Positions 9,527 through 19,224 are shown, counted from the first letter of the stretch. The stretch is 64,000 nucleotides of DNA from Sphingomonas sp. 7/4-4 (GCF_027941955.1 NZ_CP115960.1:62001-126000), one strand, 5' to 3'. The notes: generated by a model from the letters alone, not told the origin. Made by a program: numbers and translations.

Positions 9527-12024
9527 CAGAACTTGAAATCCACCGCGAAGCGGAAGTTCCGGCCGACGATCGGGCGGCCGATGAACAGCAGGTCGTTGGC
9601 CTGGCCGCTGGTCAGCTCGCCCGCGCGCGGATTGCCCTCGGTAAGGCCGATCGTGTTGGTCAGATTGTCGCCATAGACCCAGAGGCTGATCTGGTCGGTC
9701 AGCCCGAGGCGGATGCTGGCGTTGAGCACGGTATAGGCCGGCAGCTCCGAAGTGTTGGCGGCATCGGCGTAGCGCTTGGTGTAATGCTCGACATCGAGCT
9801 GGGCGCGGAAGCGGTTGTCGAACAAGGTGACGGCCGGGGTGGCGCGGAGCGCGAGACGGGGCACGCGGAGAAGCTGGTTGCCGCTGTAATCGCGCGGGAT
9901 CAGCGTGGTGCCCGACAATTCGTTGTACACGAGGTTGCGGAAGGTCGGGTTCTGCCACGTTCCGTTGAGGGTGAAATCGAACCAGGTGACCGGGCGCACG
10001 ACGCCCTCGAATTCGACGCCGTAGGCGCGGGTGTCGGTATAGACCGTCTGCTGGGTGTAGCCGTTGGTCGCCGGATTGAACTGGGTATTGCCGATCGAAT
10101 AGGAATCGAAGTCGGTCAGGAACGCCGTGGCGTAGAGGCTGACCAGAGGCGAGGCGTATTTGAGCCCTGCCTCCCACATCTTGATCCCCTGCGTCACCGG
10201 CTGCGCGGTGGCGTTGGTGATGAAGCTGCCGACGCTCGGCAGGCGGAAGGCCGAGGTGTAGCGCGCGAACAGCCCCGCGCCGCGGGCGAACTGCCAATTG
10301 GCGCCGAGCGTCCAGCCGGTCTGGTCGAAATCGCGGTTATAGGGCGTGAACACGCCGTTGCCGGTTAGCACGTTATTGTCGGCGAGAGTGGTCGCGTCGC
10401 CGAGATTGACCGTGCTGCTGCCCTCCTGTGCGCCGCGCGTGCTCACTTTCTCCCAGCGCACGCCGCCGTCGATGCGCAGCGCCGGCGTGAGCTGCCATTC
10501 GTCCGAGGCATAGAGCGCGATCGTGTTCGACGAGCCATAGCCGTTGGCGAATTCGGAGCCGTAGCGCGCGACGCCCTTGTCGGTGAGCGCACCGACCACC
10601 TGGCCCGCGGCGTTCAATGCGACCAGATCGAGCAGGCGCGAATTGCCCGACACGTCCTGGAGGGTCGAGGCCGAATAGCGCGTGAAGGTCTCCTTGATGT
10701 ACGCGTAATAGGCGCCGATCGCGAAATCGTGCGTGGTGCTGCCCATCGCGAAGCTGCGGGCGAGGCGCAGATCGTCGAGCAATTCGCTTTCCTCGACGGT
10801 CACCGGGCGGGCGGCGTTGATGAACACGTCGCCATTGCCGTTCTGCCCGGCCACGTCGAAGGGCGTGCCGCCATCTACATAGCGCAGCTGGACGCTGGTC
10901 GCGCCCGGATAGGCGCCGAGCACCTGATTGCGATAGGTGCTGAGCAGCGCCGTCGCAGTGCTCACCGACGCCGGATAGACGCCGTTGCGCACGGTGCGCG
11001 AATCCCGGTAGCGCAGATTGTTCGAGATCTTCCAGCCGTCGCCGAATTCCCAGTCGCTCAGCCAGCTCAGCTGATCGAGCTGGATGCTGGTGCCGTCGGA
11101 TTCGCGGAAATCGACCGGGCCGGTGGCGCTCTTGAGCGTCATGCGCGCGACGGCGCGGCTCGCGGTGGTGCCGTAATGCGGATCGAAACCGGGCAGGCCG
11201 ACGATGTCGCCCTTGCTGTCCTTGGTCAGCGGGATGCCGGTGTAGAAGATCGCATGGTCGTCGAGATGCTTGTAGCTGAAGCTGGTGTGGCCGTCGCCGA
11301 AATCGCCATGCAGGTCGGCGCGGATCTGGCCGCCCTTGTTACCGGTGAAGCCGGGATCGCGCACGCCCTGTTCGCTGCGGTAGAAGCCGCCGACGCTCAG
11401 GCCCCAGCCACCGCCGATCGGTGCGCCGACCCAGCCGTCGAAGCGATAGAGCTCGGCGGTGGGGCCATAGAGCACGCGTGCGACGCCCGAGATCGAATCG
11501 CCGGGCTTGCGGGTGATGAAGTTGACCACGCCGCCGGGCGCGTTGGGATAGAAGATCGACGAGGGGCCGCCGCGGACGACTTCGACGCGCTCGATCGATT
11601 CGTCGACGCGGAACGCCTGGTCGGCGTTGAGATAGCCGAGCGAGGGATCGTGCTGCACCGGCAGGCCGTCCTCGAGCAGGTTGATCGAGCCGAAGCCGTC
11701 GACCGGAATGCCGCGCGCGCGGACATTGCCGCTGCCTTCGCCGCCCGAGGCCTCGACCCAGAAGCCGGGAACCGACTTGAGCGTTTCGGTGACGCTCGAT
11801 GCGGCGCGCGAGCGCAGCGCGTCGTTGTCGATCGAAGTGAGCGCGTAGCTGGTCTCGACCCGCGTACGCTCGCCCGCGCCGGCGCGGCCGGTGACGACGA
11901 TTTCCGAATCCTGCGCCTCGGCTTCGGGTGCGGCGCTCTCGCTGCCGGTTTGCGCGAGTGCGGTGGTGCTGCAGCTGGCGAGCAGCGCGAGCAGTCCGGC
12001 ACGGACAGGATATGCGACCTTCAT
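9526..12024 (-). CDS. TonB-dependent outer-membrane receptor
   Basis: About 832 residues. ATG 12024 opens a signal peptide ending ALAQ. The TonB-box-like segment DSEIVVTGRA follows. The plug domain has SVTETLKSVPGFWVEASGG, RARGIPVDGFGSINLLEDG, and IERVEVVRGGPSSIFYPNAPGGVVNFITRKP. The rest is a 22-strand barrel ending in DFKF with the terminal Phe needed for BamA insertion. The frame is intact over 2.5 kb. Downstream it overlaps an exported CehA/McbA hydrolase, so the receptor may import that enzyme's product or be a partner in its pathway. The ligand cannot be read from sequence. Confidence 0.93.
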   Translation of the reverse strand: MKVAYPVRAGLLALLASCSTTALAQTGSESAAPEAEAQDSEIVVTGRAGAGERTRVETSYALTSIDNDALRSRAASSVTETLKSVPGFWVEASGGEGSGNVRARGIPVDGFGSINLLEDGLPVQHDPSLGYLNADQAFRVDESIERVEVVRGGPSSIFYPNAPGGVVNFITRKPGDSISGVARVLYGPTAELYRFDGWVGAPIGGGWGLSVGGFYRSEQGVRDPGFTGNKGGQIRADLHGDFGDGHTSFSYKHLDDHAIFYTGIPLTKDSKGDIVGLPGFDPHYGTTASRAVARMTLKSATGPVDFRESDGTSIQLDQLSWLSDWEFGDGWKISNNLRYRDSRTVRNGVYPASVSTATALLSTYRNQVLGAYPGATSVQLRYVDGGTPFDVAGQNGNGDVFINAARPVTVEESELLDDLRLARSFAMGSTTHDFAIGAYYAYIKETFTRYSASTLQDVSGNSRLLDLVALNAAGQVVGALTDKGVARYGSEFANGYGSSNTIALYASDEWQLTPALRIDGGVRWEKVSTRGAQEGSSTVNLGDATTLADNNVLTGNGVFTPYNRDFDQTGWTLGANWQFARGAGLFARYTSAFRLPSVGSFITNATAQPVTQGIKMWEAGLKYASPLVSLYATAFLTDFDSYSIGNTQFNPATNGYTQQTVYTDTRAYGVEFEGVVRPVTWFDFTLNGTWQNPTFRNLVYNELSGTTLIPRDYSGNQLLRVPRLALRATPAVTLFDNRFRAQLDVEHYTKRYADAANTSELPAYTVLNASIRLGLTDQISLWVYGDNLTNTIGLTEGNPRAGELTSGQANDLLFIGRPIVGRNFRFAVDFKF

Positions 12025-12141
12025 TTTGATTGTTCCCCGACAGACCGCCAAGTGTGGCGAGCGGGGGCTTAGGCCGGGGTCATGACCGGTCGGTGGCGGC
12101 GTTGCTGCAGTACGGTGACAATGCGATGTCAGTGCGTGTCA

Positions 12142-12669
12142 TCATGACGGAGGGTGTGGAAAAGGTCCTGAATCCGCCTTCAGCCATGCCGACAGCGCAT
12201 GCCATGCCGGCAACTTGGCATGGAATCCGACGGTGTGGAGCGGGCTGCTCGAAGGGAGTGCGACGATCTCGTAGCGGGCCGCCGCGGTGCCGAGCTGCTT
12301 CAGGCCGTGGCGCAGCGCAGTGCCGCCGTTGAACGCGATGGCGCGCAGATCGGGCAGGGTCGCGGCGAGCGCGGCCACGTCATGCCCTTCGATGTCGCGC
12401 ATCGCCGCGTCGGTGCTGCCGGGGCGCGTGGCGCTGGCGACGACGTCCCACAGGCCGATATGCGCGGCGAGCAATGCGGCGAGGCGGGCGTCATAGGGGA
12501 GGAGGCAAGTCGACACCGGCGGCGGGGGAGATCAGTCGCCAGAACTGGTTCTGCGGATGCGCATAATAACGCTGCTCGGCCAGCGAGCGCTCCCCGGCAG
12601 CGAGCCTAGGACGAGCAGGCGGACATGTGGGTCGATGACGGGAGGAAAGCTATGCTTGCGTTCGTTCAC
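12142..12669 (-). CDS. DNA-deoxyinosine glycosylase (UDG superfamily), two frameshifts
   Basis: Read across two indels (CCCC at 12592-12595 and near 12497-12505) this gives about 175 residues: PHVRLLVLGSLPGERSL, YYAHPQNQFWRLIS, LPYDARLAALLAAHIGLWDVV, DIEGHD, IAFNGGTALRHG, then ALPSSSPLH. The G-S-x-P-G, YYAHPQNQFW and P-S-S-S-P motifs are those of MUG-like/deoxyinosine glycosylases that remove deaminated bases. The GTG at 12669 overlaps the vapC stop, so the gene is coupled to vapBC. It lies upstream of the TonB receptor on the same strand. Confidence 0.78.
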
Positions 12670-13055
12670 GCGGCGGCGATGTCCGTCTGGGCGAAATCAT
12701 TGCCTTTGTAGAGCAACGGCTCGCCGGTAGCCTTGGCGAGGGCATAAGCGAAACAGTCGCCGAAGTTTAGGCGGGCGGGATGGTTGCCTTTGCCGAATTC
12801 GGTGTAAGCGCGCCGCCCGAGGCTCGCATGATGCGCCGACACGGGAACGATCTCGATCGCCAATTCCTTGATCAAGGCATCCAGACGCGAGCTCAGCTCG
12901 GCGCTGCCGTTGCAATCGATCACGATCGTCGCTTCGAGGAGGTTGGCGGCCGACATTCTGAGAATGCCCCGGCGATCGGCCAGCGCTCGAAGCAGTGATT
13001 GCGCCTCGGGTTCCTCCTGAAGGATGGCCACAAGGACAGAACTGTCGATGATCAC
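12666..13055 (-). CDS. vapC: VapC-type PIN-domain toxin
   Basis: A 129-residue PIN-domain ribonuclease. Seen: MIIDSSVLVAIL with the first acidic residue (Asp4), SAANLLEATIVI (second acid, Glu42), and FGDCFAYALAKATGEPLLYKGNDFAQTDI with the two C-terminal acids. All PIN metal ligands appear present, so it should be active. The GTG at 13055 overlaps the stop of the antitoxin (GTGA). Members of this family cut tRNA or rRNA; the target here is unknown. Confidence 0.9.
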   Translation of the reverse strand: MIIDSSVLVAILQEEPEAQSLLRALADRRGILRMSAANLLEATIVIDCNGSAELSSRLDALIKELAIEIVPVSAHHASLGRRAYTEFGKGNHPARLNFGDCFAYALAKATGEPLLYKGNDFAQTDIAAA

Positions 13056-13310
13056 TTGGGCAAGCCACGCTCGTCGTACATCAGGTCGTCGAGGTCGGCA
13101 TTGAGGAGCTCAGGTTTCCACAGCGTGCGCGATTCGCTTTACGATGCTGCGCAACTTCGTGAGCCGTTCTTCCTTCGCACGATCGAGCTCTTCCAGCTCA
13201 CGTTCGAGGGCGACGCGGATCGCCTGGGTGATCGGTTGGCCGGTCATCTCCGCCAACGCGCGGGCGAGGCGGATCGTCTCGGCATCCTTGATGTTCAGCT
13301 GTACACCCAT
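13052..13310 (-). CDS. vapB: VapB-type antitoxin (Rv0623/PSK family), one frameshift
   Basis: The N-terminus MGVQLNIKDAETIRLARALA, then TGQPITQAIRVALERELEEL, is the ribbon-helix-helix part of PSK-operon VapB proteins. The frame breaks near 13125-13131; the neighbouring frame then gives LWKPELLNADLDDLMYDERG followed by LPK and a stop overlapping the vapC start. That tail is the conserved toxin-neutralising end of this family, so the break is one indel and the antitoxin is about 85 residues. It should bind and repress its own promoter; no operator was identified by eye. Confidence 0.82.
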
Positions 13311-13378
13311 TTCTACCTCCGTTGCGTGTCACTCTACCATGACTTGCGCCGGTGCGAAACAAGCGTAGCATTACGGGC

Positions 13379-13708
13379 ATGGCGCGCACGATCACCCGCT
13401 ATGGCGATTTCTGGCCTTATTATCTGCGCGAGCATGCGAAGCCCGAGACGCGGCGGCTGCATTATATCGGGACTGCGCTGACCTTCGTGTTCCTCGCCAT
13501 CGCGCTGACTTATGGCGGCTGGTGGTGGGTGCTGGTACCGCTGGCGGGCTATGGTTTCGCCTGGGGCGCCCATTTCGGAGTCGAGAAGAACCGGCCGGCG
13601 ACTTTCACCTATCCGCTCTGGTCGCTTTTCTCCGACTATCGCATGTTCTTCCTGTGGCTGAGCGGGCGGCTGGAGCCGCATCTCAAGCAGGCCGGCGTGT
13701 CCGCATAG
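13379..13708 (+). CDS. DUF962 / Mpo1-like membrane protein
   Basis: About 109 residues from ATG 13379, nine codons inside the longest possible frame. Seen: [21 protein letters not shown], with the H-x(n)-H-Y-I-G pattern of Mpo1-like/DUF962 proteins, and two hydrophobic segments ([20 protein letters not shown]). [15 protein letters not shown] supplies the second His, and [10 protein letters not shown] closes the domain. In yeast Mpo1 is an Fe2+-dependent dioxygenase of 2-hydroxy fatty acids in sphingolipid breakdown. Sphingomonads make glycosphingolipids, so a related role is attractive but only inferred. Confidence 0.82.
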   Translation: MARTITRYGDFWPYYLREHAKPETRRLHYIGTALTFVFLAIALTYGGWWWVLVPLAGYGFAWGAHFGVEKNRPATFTYPLWSLFSDYRMFFLWLSGRLEPHLKQAGVSA

Positions 13709-13754
13709 TTTCGCTTGCTTGCGGTGCGGGGCCGGACGCCCCTATCTAGCCGTC

Positions 13755-14747
13755 ATGCATGCGACATCCGATACGCTGGGCCTGATCGGCAACACTCCGC
13801 TGGTGCGACTGAAGGGGCCTAGCGAGGCGACCGGCTGCGACATCTTCGGCAAATGCGAATTCGCCAATCCGGGAGCGTCGGTGAAGGACCGGGCGGCCTT
13901 GTTCATCGTCCAGGACGCCGAGGAGCGCGAGGCGATCGCGCCCGGCGGGACGATCGTCGAGGGAACCGCGGGCAATACCGGGATCGGGCTCGCACTGGTC
14001 GCCAACGCCAAGGGCTACAAGACGATCATCGTCATGCCCGAGACGCAGAGCCGCGAAAAGATGGATACGCTGCGCGCACTGGGCGCGGAGCTCGTGCTGG
14101 TCCCGGCGGCGCCTTATTCGAATCCGGGGCATTTCGTGCACACCTCGCGCCGCATCGCCGAGGAGACGCCCAACGCGATCTGGGCGAACCAGTTCGACAA
14201 CATCGCCAATCGCCGTGCGCACATCGTCGGCACTGCCGAGGAAATCTGGGCCCAGATGGAGGGCCGGATTGACGGGTTCACCTGCTCGGTGGGCACCGGG
14301 GGCACGCTGGCGGGCGTGGGGCTGGGGCTCAAGGCCAAGGACGAGCAGGTCTGCATCGCGCTCAGCGACCCTTACGGCGCGGCGCTCTATGACTATTATG
14401 CCTGCGGCGAACTGCGGTCCGAAGGCTCTTCGGTGGCTGAGGGGATCGGGCAGGGGCGGATCACCGGCAATCTCGAGGGTGCGCCGGTCGACACCCAGTT
14501 CCGCATCTCCGACGAGGAAGGGCTCGAATGGGTCGAGCGGCTGCTGAAGGAGGAGGGGCTGTGCCTCGGGCTCTCCTCGGGGATCAACGTCGCCGGCGCG
14601 GTGCGGCTGGCGAAGCAGCTGGGACCGGGCAAGCGGATCGCGACGATCCTGTGCGATACCGGCTTCCGCTACCTCTCGACGCTGTACAATGGCGCCTGGC
14701 TGCGTTCGAAGGGGCTGCCCGTGCCGGAGTGGCTCGACGCCGTCTGA
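13755..14747 (+). CDS. cysK: Cysteine synthase A-type (PLP)
   Basis: O-acetylserine sulfhydrylase fold-type II enzyme, 330 residues. ATG 13755. Seen: LIGNTPLVRL at the N-terminus, the PLP lysine in GASVKDRAAL (about residue 43), the substrate loop EGTAGNTGIGLA (TAGNT in place of TSGNT), VMPETQSREK, CSVGTGGTLAGVG (phosphate-binding), and the serine-site CDTGFRYLSTLYN. The frame is intact. No serine acetyltransferase gene is nearby. It follows the DUF962 gene by 46 bases. Confidence 0.9.
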   Translation: MHATSDTLGLIGNTPLVRLKGPSEATGCDIFGKCEFANPGASVKDRAALFIVQDAEEREAIAPGGTIVEGTAGNTGIGLALVANAKGYKTIIVMPETQSREKMDTLRALGAELVLVPAAPYSNPGHFVHTSRRIAEETPNAIWANQFDNIANRRAHIVGTAEEIWAQMEGRIDGFTCSVGTGGTLAGVGLGLKAKDEQVCIALSDPYGAALYDYYACGELRSEGSSVAEGIGQGRITGNLEGAPVDTQFRISDEEGLEWVERLLKEEGLCLGLSSGINVAGAVRLAKQLGPGKRIATILCDTGFRYLSTLYNGAWLRSKGLPVPEWLDAV

Positions 14748-14786
14748 CCGTCCGCCTCGACACGGGCGGAGCGATGCGTTACATTT

Positions 14787-15092
14787 ATGCCACAGCTTAT
14801 GAAGCCGGGATCGCAAGACTCACAGCAGGCAATGCAGCGTGTCCGGGTTGGTATGACCGGGCTGGCGATGGTGCTCGTGCTGATCGGATTGGCCACCGCG
14901 ATCTTTTCCTCCGCCAATCGTGACGAGCCGGTGTCGGCCGTTGGAGCCCCCAATTCGGCAGTGGTCGCCAACATGGTTGTGGAACCCGTCAACCTGGTGG
15001 GCGAGAAGGAAAAGGACGAGCCGCTCGCCGAGCTGGGCGTCGCGCCGAGCACTTCCTCCACCGATGCGCCGGACGACACTCCCGCGAACTGA
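14787..15092 (+). CDS. Small single-pass membrane protein of unknown function
   Basis: 101 residues with one membrane segment (GMTGLAMVLVLIGLATAIF, about residues 22-40) preceded by an Arg-rich start, so the N-terminus is likely cytoplasmic. The outer part (about 60 residues) is low-complexity and ends in SSTDAPDDTPAN. It lies 40 bases after cysK and before the dcw promoter region. I recognise no domain. Confidence 0.6.
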   Translation: MPQLMKPGSQDSQQAMQRVRVGMTGLAMVLVLIGLATAIFSSANRDEPVSAVGAPNSAVVANMVVEPVNLVGEKEKDEPLAELGVAPSTSSTDAPDDTPAN

Positions 15093-15525
15093 CGGGATAT
15101 AGCGGGCGGCGCGGGGAAACGGCCCTACGCATGAATCGCGAGTCGGGTGTGATTTGGCCCGATTAGACGGGCAATCACACAGATTCTCCGGGCTATCTCC
15201 GGTCAATAGCCTGTAATTCAATAGAAAATCTGAAATTCTCCGCTCGCGAGCGCATTTGCGCGCTTGCCCGGCTGCGCAACATGCTTCTTCAAGTACAAAA
15301 AAAGAACATATCATGCCTATAGGTAAAACAACTATGTTTTGAGGAGCAAAGTGGGGGAAATTCCCGCCTCATCCCCACTTTACCCGTTGTGTCCCGGCGT
15401 CATTTGTGATCAAACATGACCATTAAGGGGGCACGTCCCTTTTCACCGTGAGATCGAAAGCCGGAGGACCAGCCGGGAAACCGCGATTCCGGAGACGGGG
15501 AGGCGTGCCCAAAAGGGGTTTGGGC
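15093..15525 (+). promoter_or_regulatory. Intergenic region upstream of the dcw cluster (promoter zone)
   Basis: About 430 bases with no supported gene. It includes the most AT-rich stretch in the window (about 15280-15345, with runs of A and TATAGGTA), which is the best place for the main dcw promoter. GGG-box repeats follow (separate entry). No clear -35/-10 pair can be fixed by eye. Confidence 0.55.
15348..15395 (-). promoter_or_regulatory. Candidate MraZ operator
   Basis: On the minus strand the boxes GGGA, GGGT, GGGG and GGGA repeat at 9-11 base spacing, and AAAGTGGGG (15348-15356) is mirrored by CCCCACTTT (15373-15381). MraZ of E. coli binds direct TGGGN repeats at about one helical turn just upstream of its own gene. 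Position and spacing fit autoregulation; binding is inferred. Confidence 0.4.
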
Positions 15526-16011
15526 GTGGCGGACAGGGAGCTCTTCGAGGGATTTGCGCTCCAGGCGGTGGACCTGAAGGGTCGCGTCGCCATTCCCGCA
15601 GACCTGCGCGCCGCCGCCGAGCGCAATTCCGACATCCGCCAGATCGTCGTGGGCCTCCATCCGGAGGATCCGTGCCTCTCCGCGCACGACCTGAGCTGGT
15701 CGAAGGAGAAATACGACCGGCTCGATCGCAAGGAGCAACTCGCCGCCGATCGCGGCGAGGATGCCGACACGCGTGCCAAGCGCCGCGCCTTCGGTCAGGT
15801 CGAGAAGGCACCGTTCGACGATTCCGGCCGCTTCGTAATCCCGCCTTTCTTCCGGATGAAGGCGAAGATCGGCAAATGGGCATTCTTCAACGGCAGCGGC
15901 GAGACGTTCGACGTCTGGGCGCCCGAAGTGCTGCTCGCCGACGACAATGCCGATCCCGGCCTTCGCGAGATCTGTGAATATCTCTGCCAGTCCAAGGGCG
16001 TGAAGCTGTGA
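15526..16011 (+). CDS. mraZ: Transcriptional regulator MraZ
   Basis: First gene of the dcw cluster; a ring-shaped AbrB-like DNA-binding protein that regulates its own operon. Seen: [19 protein letters not shown] (first SpoVT-AbrB-like repeat) and [19 protein letters not shown] (second repeat). The GTG at 15526 gives 161 residues and starts close to the first domain; a GTG at 15505 with a strong GGGGAGG upstream is the alternative. The 3' end overlaps rsmH (16008). Confidence 0.85.
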   Translation: MADRELFEGFALQAVDLKGRVAIPADLRAAAERNSDIRQIVVGLHPEDPCLSAHDLSWSKEKYDRLDRKEQLAADRGEDADTRAKRRAFGQVEKAPFDDSGRFVIPPFFRMKAKIGKWAFFNGSGETFDVWAPEVLLADDNADPGLREICEYLCQSKGVKL

Positions 16012-16951
16012 GCGCGCCCCACATCCCCGTGCTGCTCGACGAAGTGGTCGACGGCCTCGCCATCGTGCCCGGCGAGCGCCATGTCGACGCGACGTTCGGC
16101 GCGGGCGGCTACACCAACGCCATCCTCGAGCGGGGTGCCGAGGTGGCCGCCTTCGATCGCGACCCCCAGGCGATCGAGGGCGGCCAAACCCTTTGGCTGA
16201 GTCCAAAGGTCGGCTGACCCTGATCGAAGCGCCGTTCAGCCAGATGGAGGGCGAACTGACGCGCCGCGGGCTCGTGCCCGTCGACGGGGTGACGATGGAT
16301 ATCGGCGTCTCGTCGATGCAGCTCGACCAGGCCGATCGCGGCTTCAGCTTTCAGAGCGACGGGCCGCTCGACATGCGGATGAGTCAGTCGGGGATGACTG
16401 CCGAGGAATGGCTGAACACCGCCGACGAGGCCGAGATCGCCGACGTCCTTTATCAATATGGCGAGGAGCCGCGTTCGCGCCGGGTGGCCAAGGCGATCGT
16501 CTCCGCACGCCCCCTCAAGCGGACTTCCGAGCTCGCCAGCGTGGTGAGAAAATCCCTAAATCACAAAGACTACGACAAGAAGGACCCGGCCACCCGGACC
16601 TTTCAGGCGATCCGCATCCACTTGAACCGCGAACTCGACGAGCTCGCGGAAGGGCTGGCTGCGGCCGAGCGCGTGCTCAAGCCCGGAGGCCGGCTGGCGG
16701 TGGTGACCTTCCATTCGCTGGAGGACCGCATGGTGAAGCGGTTCCTGCGCGAACGTAGCGGCAGCGAGCCGGCCGGCTCGCGGCATCGTCCGATGGCGGG
16801 CCCCAAGGCCGCGCCGAGTTTCGAGACCCCCGCCAAGGCCGTGCGGCCCGGCGAGGCGGAAGTAGCGCGTAACCCGCGCGCCCGGTCTGCGACGCTGCGC
16901 GTGGCGCGTCGCACGGCCGCGGCGCCCTGGGGCAGTGAGGGAGTGAACTGA
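16008..16951 (+). CDS. rsmH: 16S rRNA (cytosine1402-N4)-methyltransferase RsmH, one frameshift
   Basis: SAM-dependent methylation of 16S rRNA C1402 in the P site. Seen: [13 protein letters not shown], the SAM motif [17 protein letters not shown], then, after a missing T in the TTT at 16192-16194, [78 protein letters not shown] and [14 protein letters not shown]. All family blocks are present in order once the base is restored, total about 314 residues. It overlaps mraZ by 4 bases and the next gene by 1. Confidence 0.92.
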
Positions 16952-17520
16952 TGGCAGTGCATGGCTTCAAGGGACTGGGATGGTTCCTGTGCGGCGTTGT
17001 CGTGGCGCCGGCTTGCTACCTCGTGAATTCGCACGGCGCGGCCGAACAGGCCAAGCTCGAAGCGACCAAGCTGGCGATCGTCCAGGCGCAGCGCGACGTT
17101 CGCGGGCTCGAGACCGAGTTCAACACGCGCGCCAACCTCGCCCAGCTCGAGCGCTGGAACGGCGAAGTGCTGGCGCTGGCCGCGCCGGTGGCGCAGCAAT
17201 ATCTGGCAAGCGAAACCGCGCTGGCGAGCCTGGGCCAGCAGCCTGCCGATATTCAGACCGCCGCATTGGTGGTGCCGGCTGGCGCACCCGCCGCTCAGGT
17301 GGCCGCGGTGGCAGTGGCGCAAGTGACCAATCCAGTGCAGGGGCCTGCGCAGAATGCCGGTGCCGCGAAGAGCGTGGCGCAGCAGGACGGGGAGCTTCGC
17401 AAGCTGATGAAGAAGGCAGACCGCCAGGCGATCGCCTCGGTGGATCGTGGTGTATTGAGCGCTTCGACGATGGACGATCTGCGGAAGCTGGCGAAGCGCG
17501 AGAAATTGGCGCTGCGTTGA
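16951..17520 (+). CDS. FtsL-position cell-division membrane protein
   Basis: 189 residues between rsmH and ftsI, the place of ftsL in dcw clusters. Seen: one N-terminal membrane segment (GLGWFLCGVVVAPACYLV, residues 9-26), then a predicted coiled coil (AEQAKLEATKLAIVQAQRDV and on) as in FtsL, then an Ala-rich linker and a charged C-terminus (KLMKKADRQAIASVD). It is longer than classical FtsL (about 100-120 residues) and sequence alone would not identify it; position and topology do. The start overlaps the rsmH stop (TGATG) and the stop overlaps ftsI. Confidence 0.7.
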   Translation: MAVHGFKGLGWFLCGVVVAPACYLVNSHGAAEQAKLEATKLAIVQAQRDVRGLETEFNTRANLAQLERWNGEVLALAAPVAQQYLASETALASLGQQPADIQTAALVVPAGAPAAQVAAVAVAQVTNPVQGPAQNAGAAKSVAQQDGELRKLMKKADRQAIASVDRGVLSASTMDDLRKLAKREKLALR

Positions 17521-19224
17521 TCGTCGTCGTCGCCCCGCCGGCCCGGCAGGGCCGTACGGGCGGTGCCCGTCAGGCGCTCGTCGCCATCGCCCAGCTGCGG
17601 CTGATGGTGCTCTCGCTGCTGTTCGGCTTCGGCATGCTGGTGGTGATGGGCAAGTTGGCGCTGCTCGCGCTCTGGGCCGAGCCCGCCGTCGCGCGCGATA
17701 TGGCGCTGGCGTTGATCCCGCCGCGCGGCGACATCGTCGATCGCAACGGCGCGCCGCTCGCGCGCAGCATCGATGCCTGGTCCATCGCGGTGCACCCCAA
17801 TCAGGTGATCGGCGACAAGGCCGCGCTGGCGCAGAAGCTCACCGAATTGATCCCGGAGCAGAGCGCCTCCCATTATTACGCTTTGCTCAATTCGGGCGGC
17901 AGCTTCGCTTACCTCAAGCGCCGCGCGATGCCCGAGCTGGTGACGGCAGTGAACGCGCTCGGCGAGCCGGGCATGGAATTCCAGCGCGAGCCCGATCGGC
18001 TTTATCCGCAATCGACCATGGCCGCGCATATTCTCGGCTTTCTCGACGCCAAGGGCGCGGGCGTATCGGGAATGGAGAAGGTGCTCGACCGCCAGCTGAC
18101 CGATCCGGCGAAGCGCGGCGCGCCGGTGGCGCTGTCGATCGATGCGCGGGTGCAGGCAGCGCTCGAGAATGAGCTGGGCCGGGCGATGAGCGACCTGCAG
18201 GCGCGCGGCGCGGCAGGCGTGATCCTCGACGTGCGTACCGGCGAAGTGCTCGCGATGACGTCGCTGCCGAGCTTCAACCCCAATGCCCTCGGCGGCGCGG
18301 CACCGCCGAACAACGTCACCCAGAGCGTCTACGAGCTCGGCTCGACCTTCAAGCCGCTTGCCGTGGCGGCGGCGATCGATTCGGGCACGATCACCAATAT
18401 GGCGCGACGCTTCGACGCGACCCGGCCGCTCCAGGTCGGCCGCTTCACGATTCACGACGATCCGGGCGACGAGCAGTTTCGCTGGCTGAACATCCCCGAG
18501 ACCCTGGTCTATTCGTCGAACATCGCCACCGCGCGGATTGCGGACGAGCTCGGCCCCGAAAAGCTGCAGAACATGTTCCGCCGGCTGGGCTTCGATCGCC
18601 GTCCCGGCATCGAAGTGGGTGGCGCAAAGCCGCTCTGGCCGAATTATTGGGGCCGGATAACGGTGATGACCACGGCGTACGGCCATGGCATCGCCGTGAC
18701 GCCGCTCCATCTCGCCAATGCCTATGCGACTCTGGTCAACGGCGGCATCCTGCGCCCGACGACCTTGCTCAAGATCGATCCGAACAAGGTTCCGGCCGGG
18801 GAACGCGCGCTGCAGGAATCGACCAGCGCGCGGATGCGCCAGCTGCTGCGGCTGATCGTGCTAAAGGGCACGGGCCGCAAAGGGAGGCGCCCGGCTTCCG
18901 GATTGCAGGCAAGACCGGCACTGCGGAGGCCGCTTCGGGCGGCGGCTATGACAAGCATCGCAACGTCTCGACCTTCGCGGCGGCTTTCCCGATCGACGCA
19001 CCGCGCTATGTGATGGTCGTCATGCTCGATCTGCCCAAGGCAAACCCCCAAAGGGAGTGTACCGCACCACCGCCGCGTGGACCGCCGCTCCCGTCGTATC
19101 CCGTGTGGTCAGCCGCACCGGGACGCTGCTCGGCGTCACGCCCAACGCCGGCCGCGACATCGACGAGCGCGAACTGCTCCCGCTGATCTGGACGGGACCC
19201 GATCCTAAGCTGGGCGCCGAATGA
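17517..19224 (+). CDS. ftsI: Penicillin-binding protein 3 (septal transpeptidase FtsI), two frameshifts
   Basis: Essential septal peptidoglycan transpeptidase. TTG start at 17517 overlaps the FtsL-like stop (TTGA). Seen: membrane segment LRLMVLSLLFGFGMLVVMGK, dimerisation-domain motif PPRGDIVDRNGAPLA, the catalytic S-x-x-K as STFK at about residue 276, SSN in YSSNIATARIA at about 333, and KTG in IAGKTGTAE after the first break. A base is missing near 18881-18884 and another in the A run at 19050-19052; with both restored the protein is about 569 residues ending LIWTGPDPKLGAE. It overlaps murE (ATGA). Confidence 0.93.
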
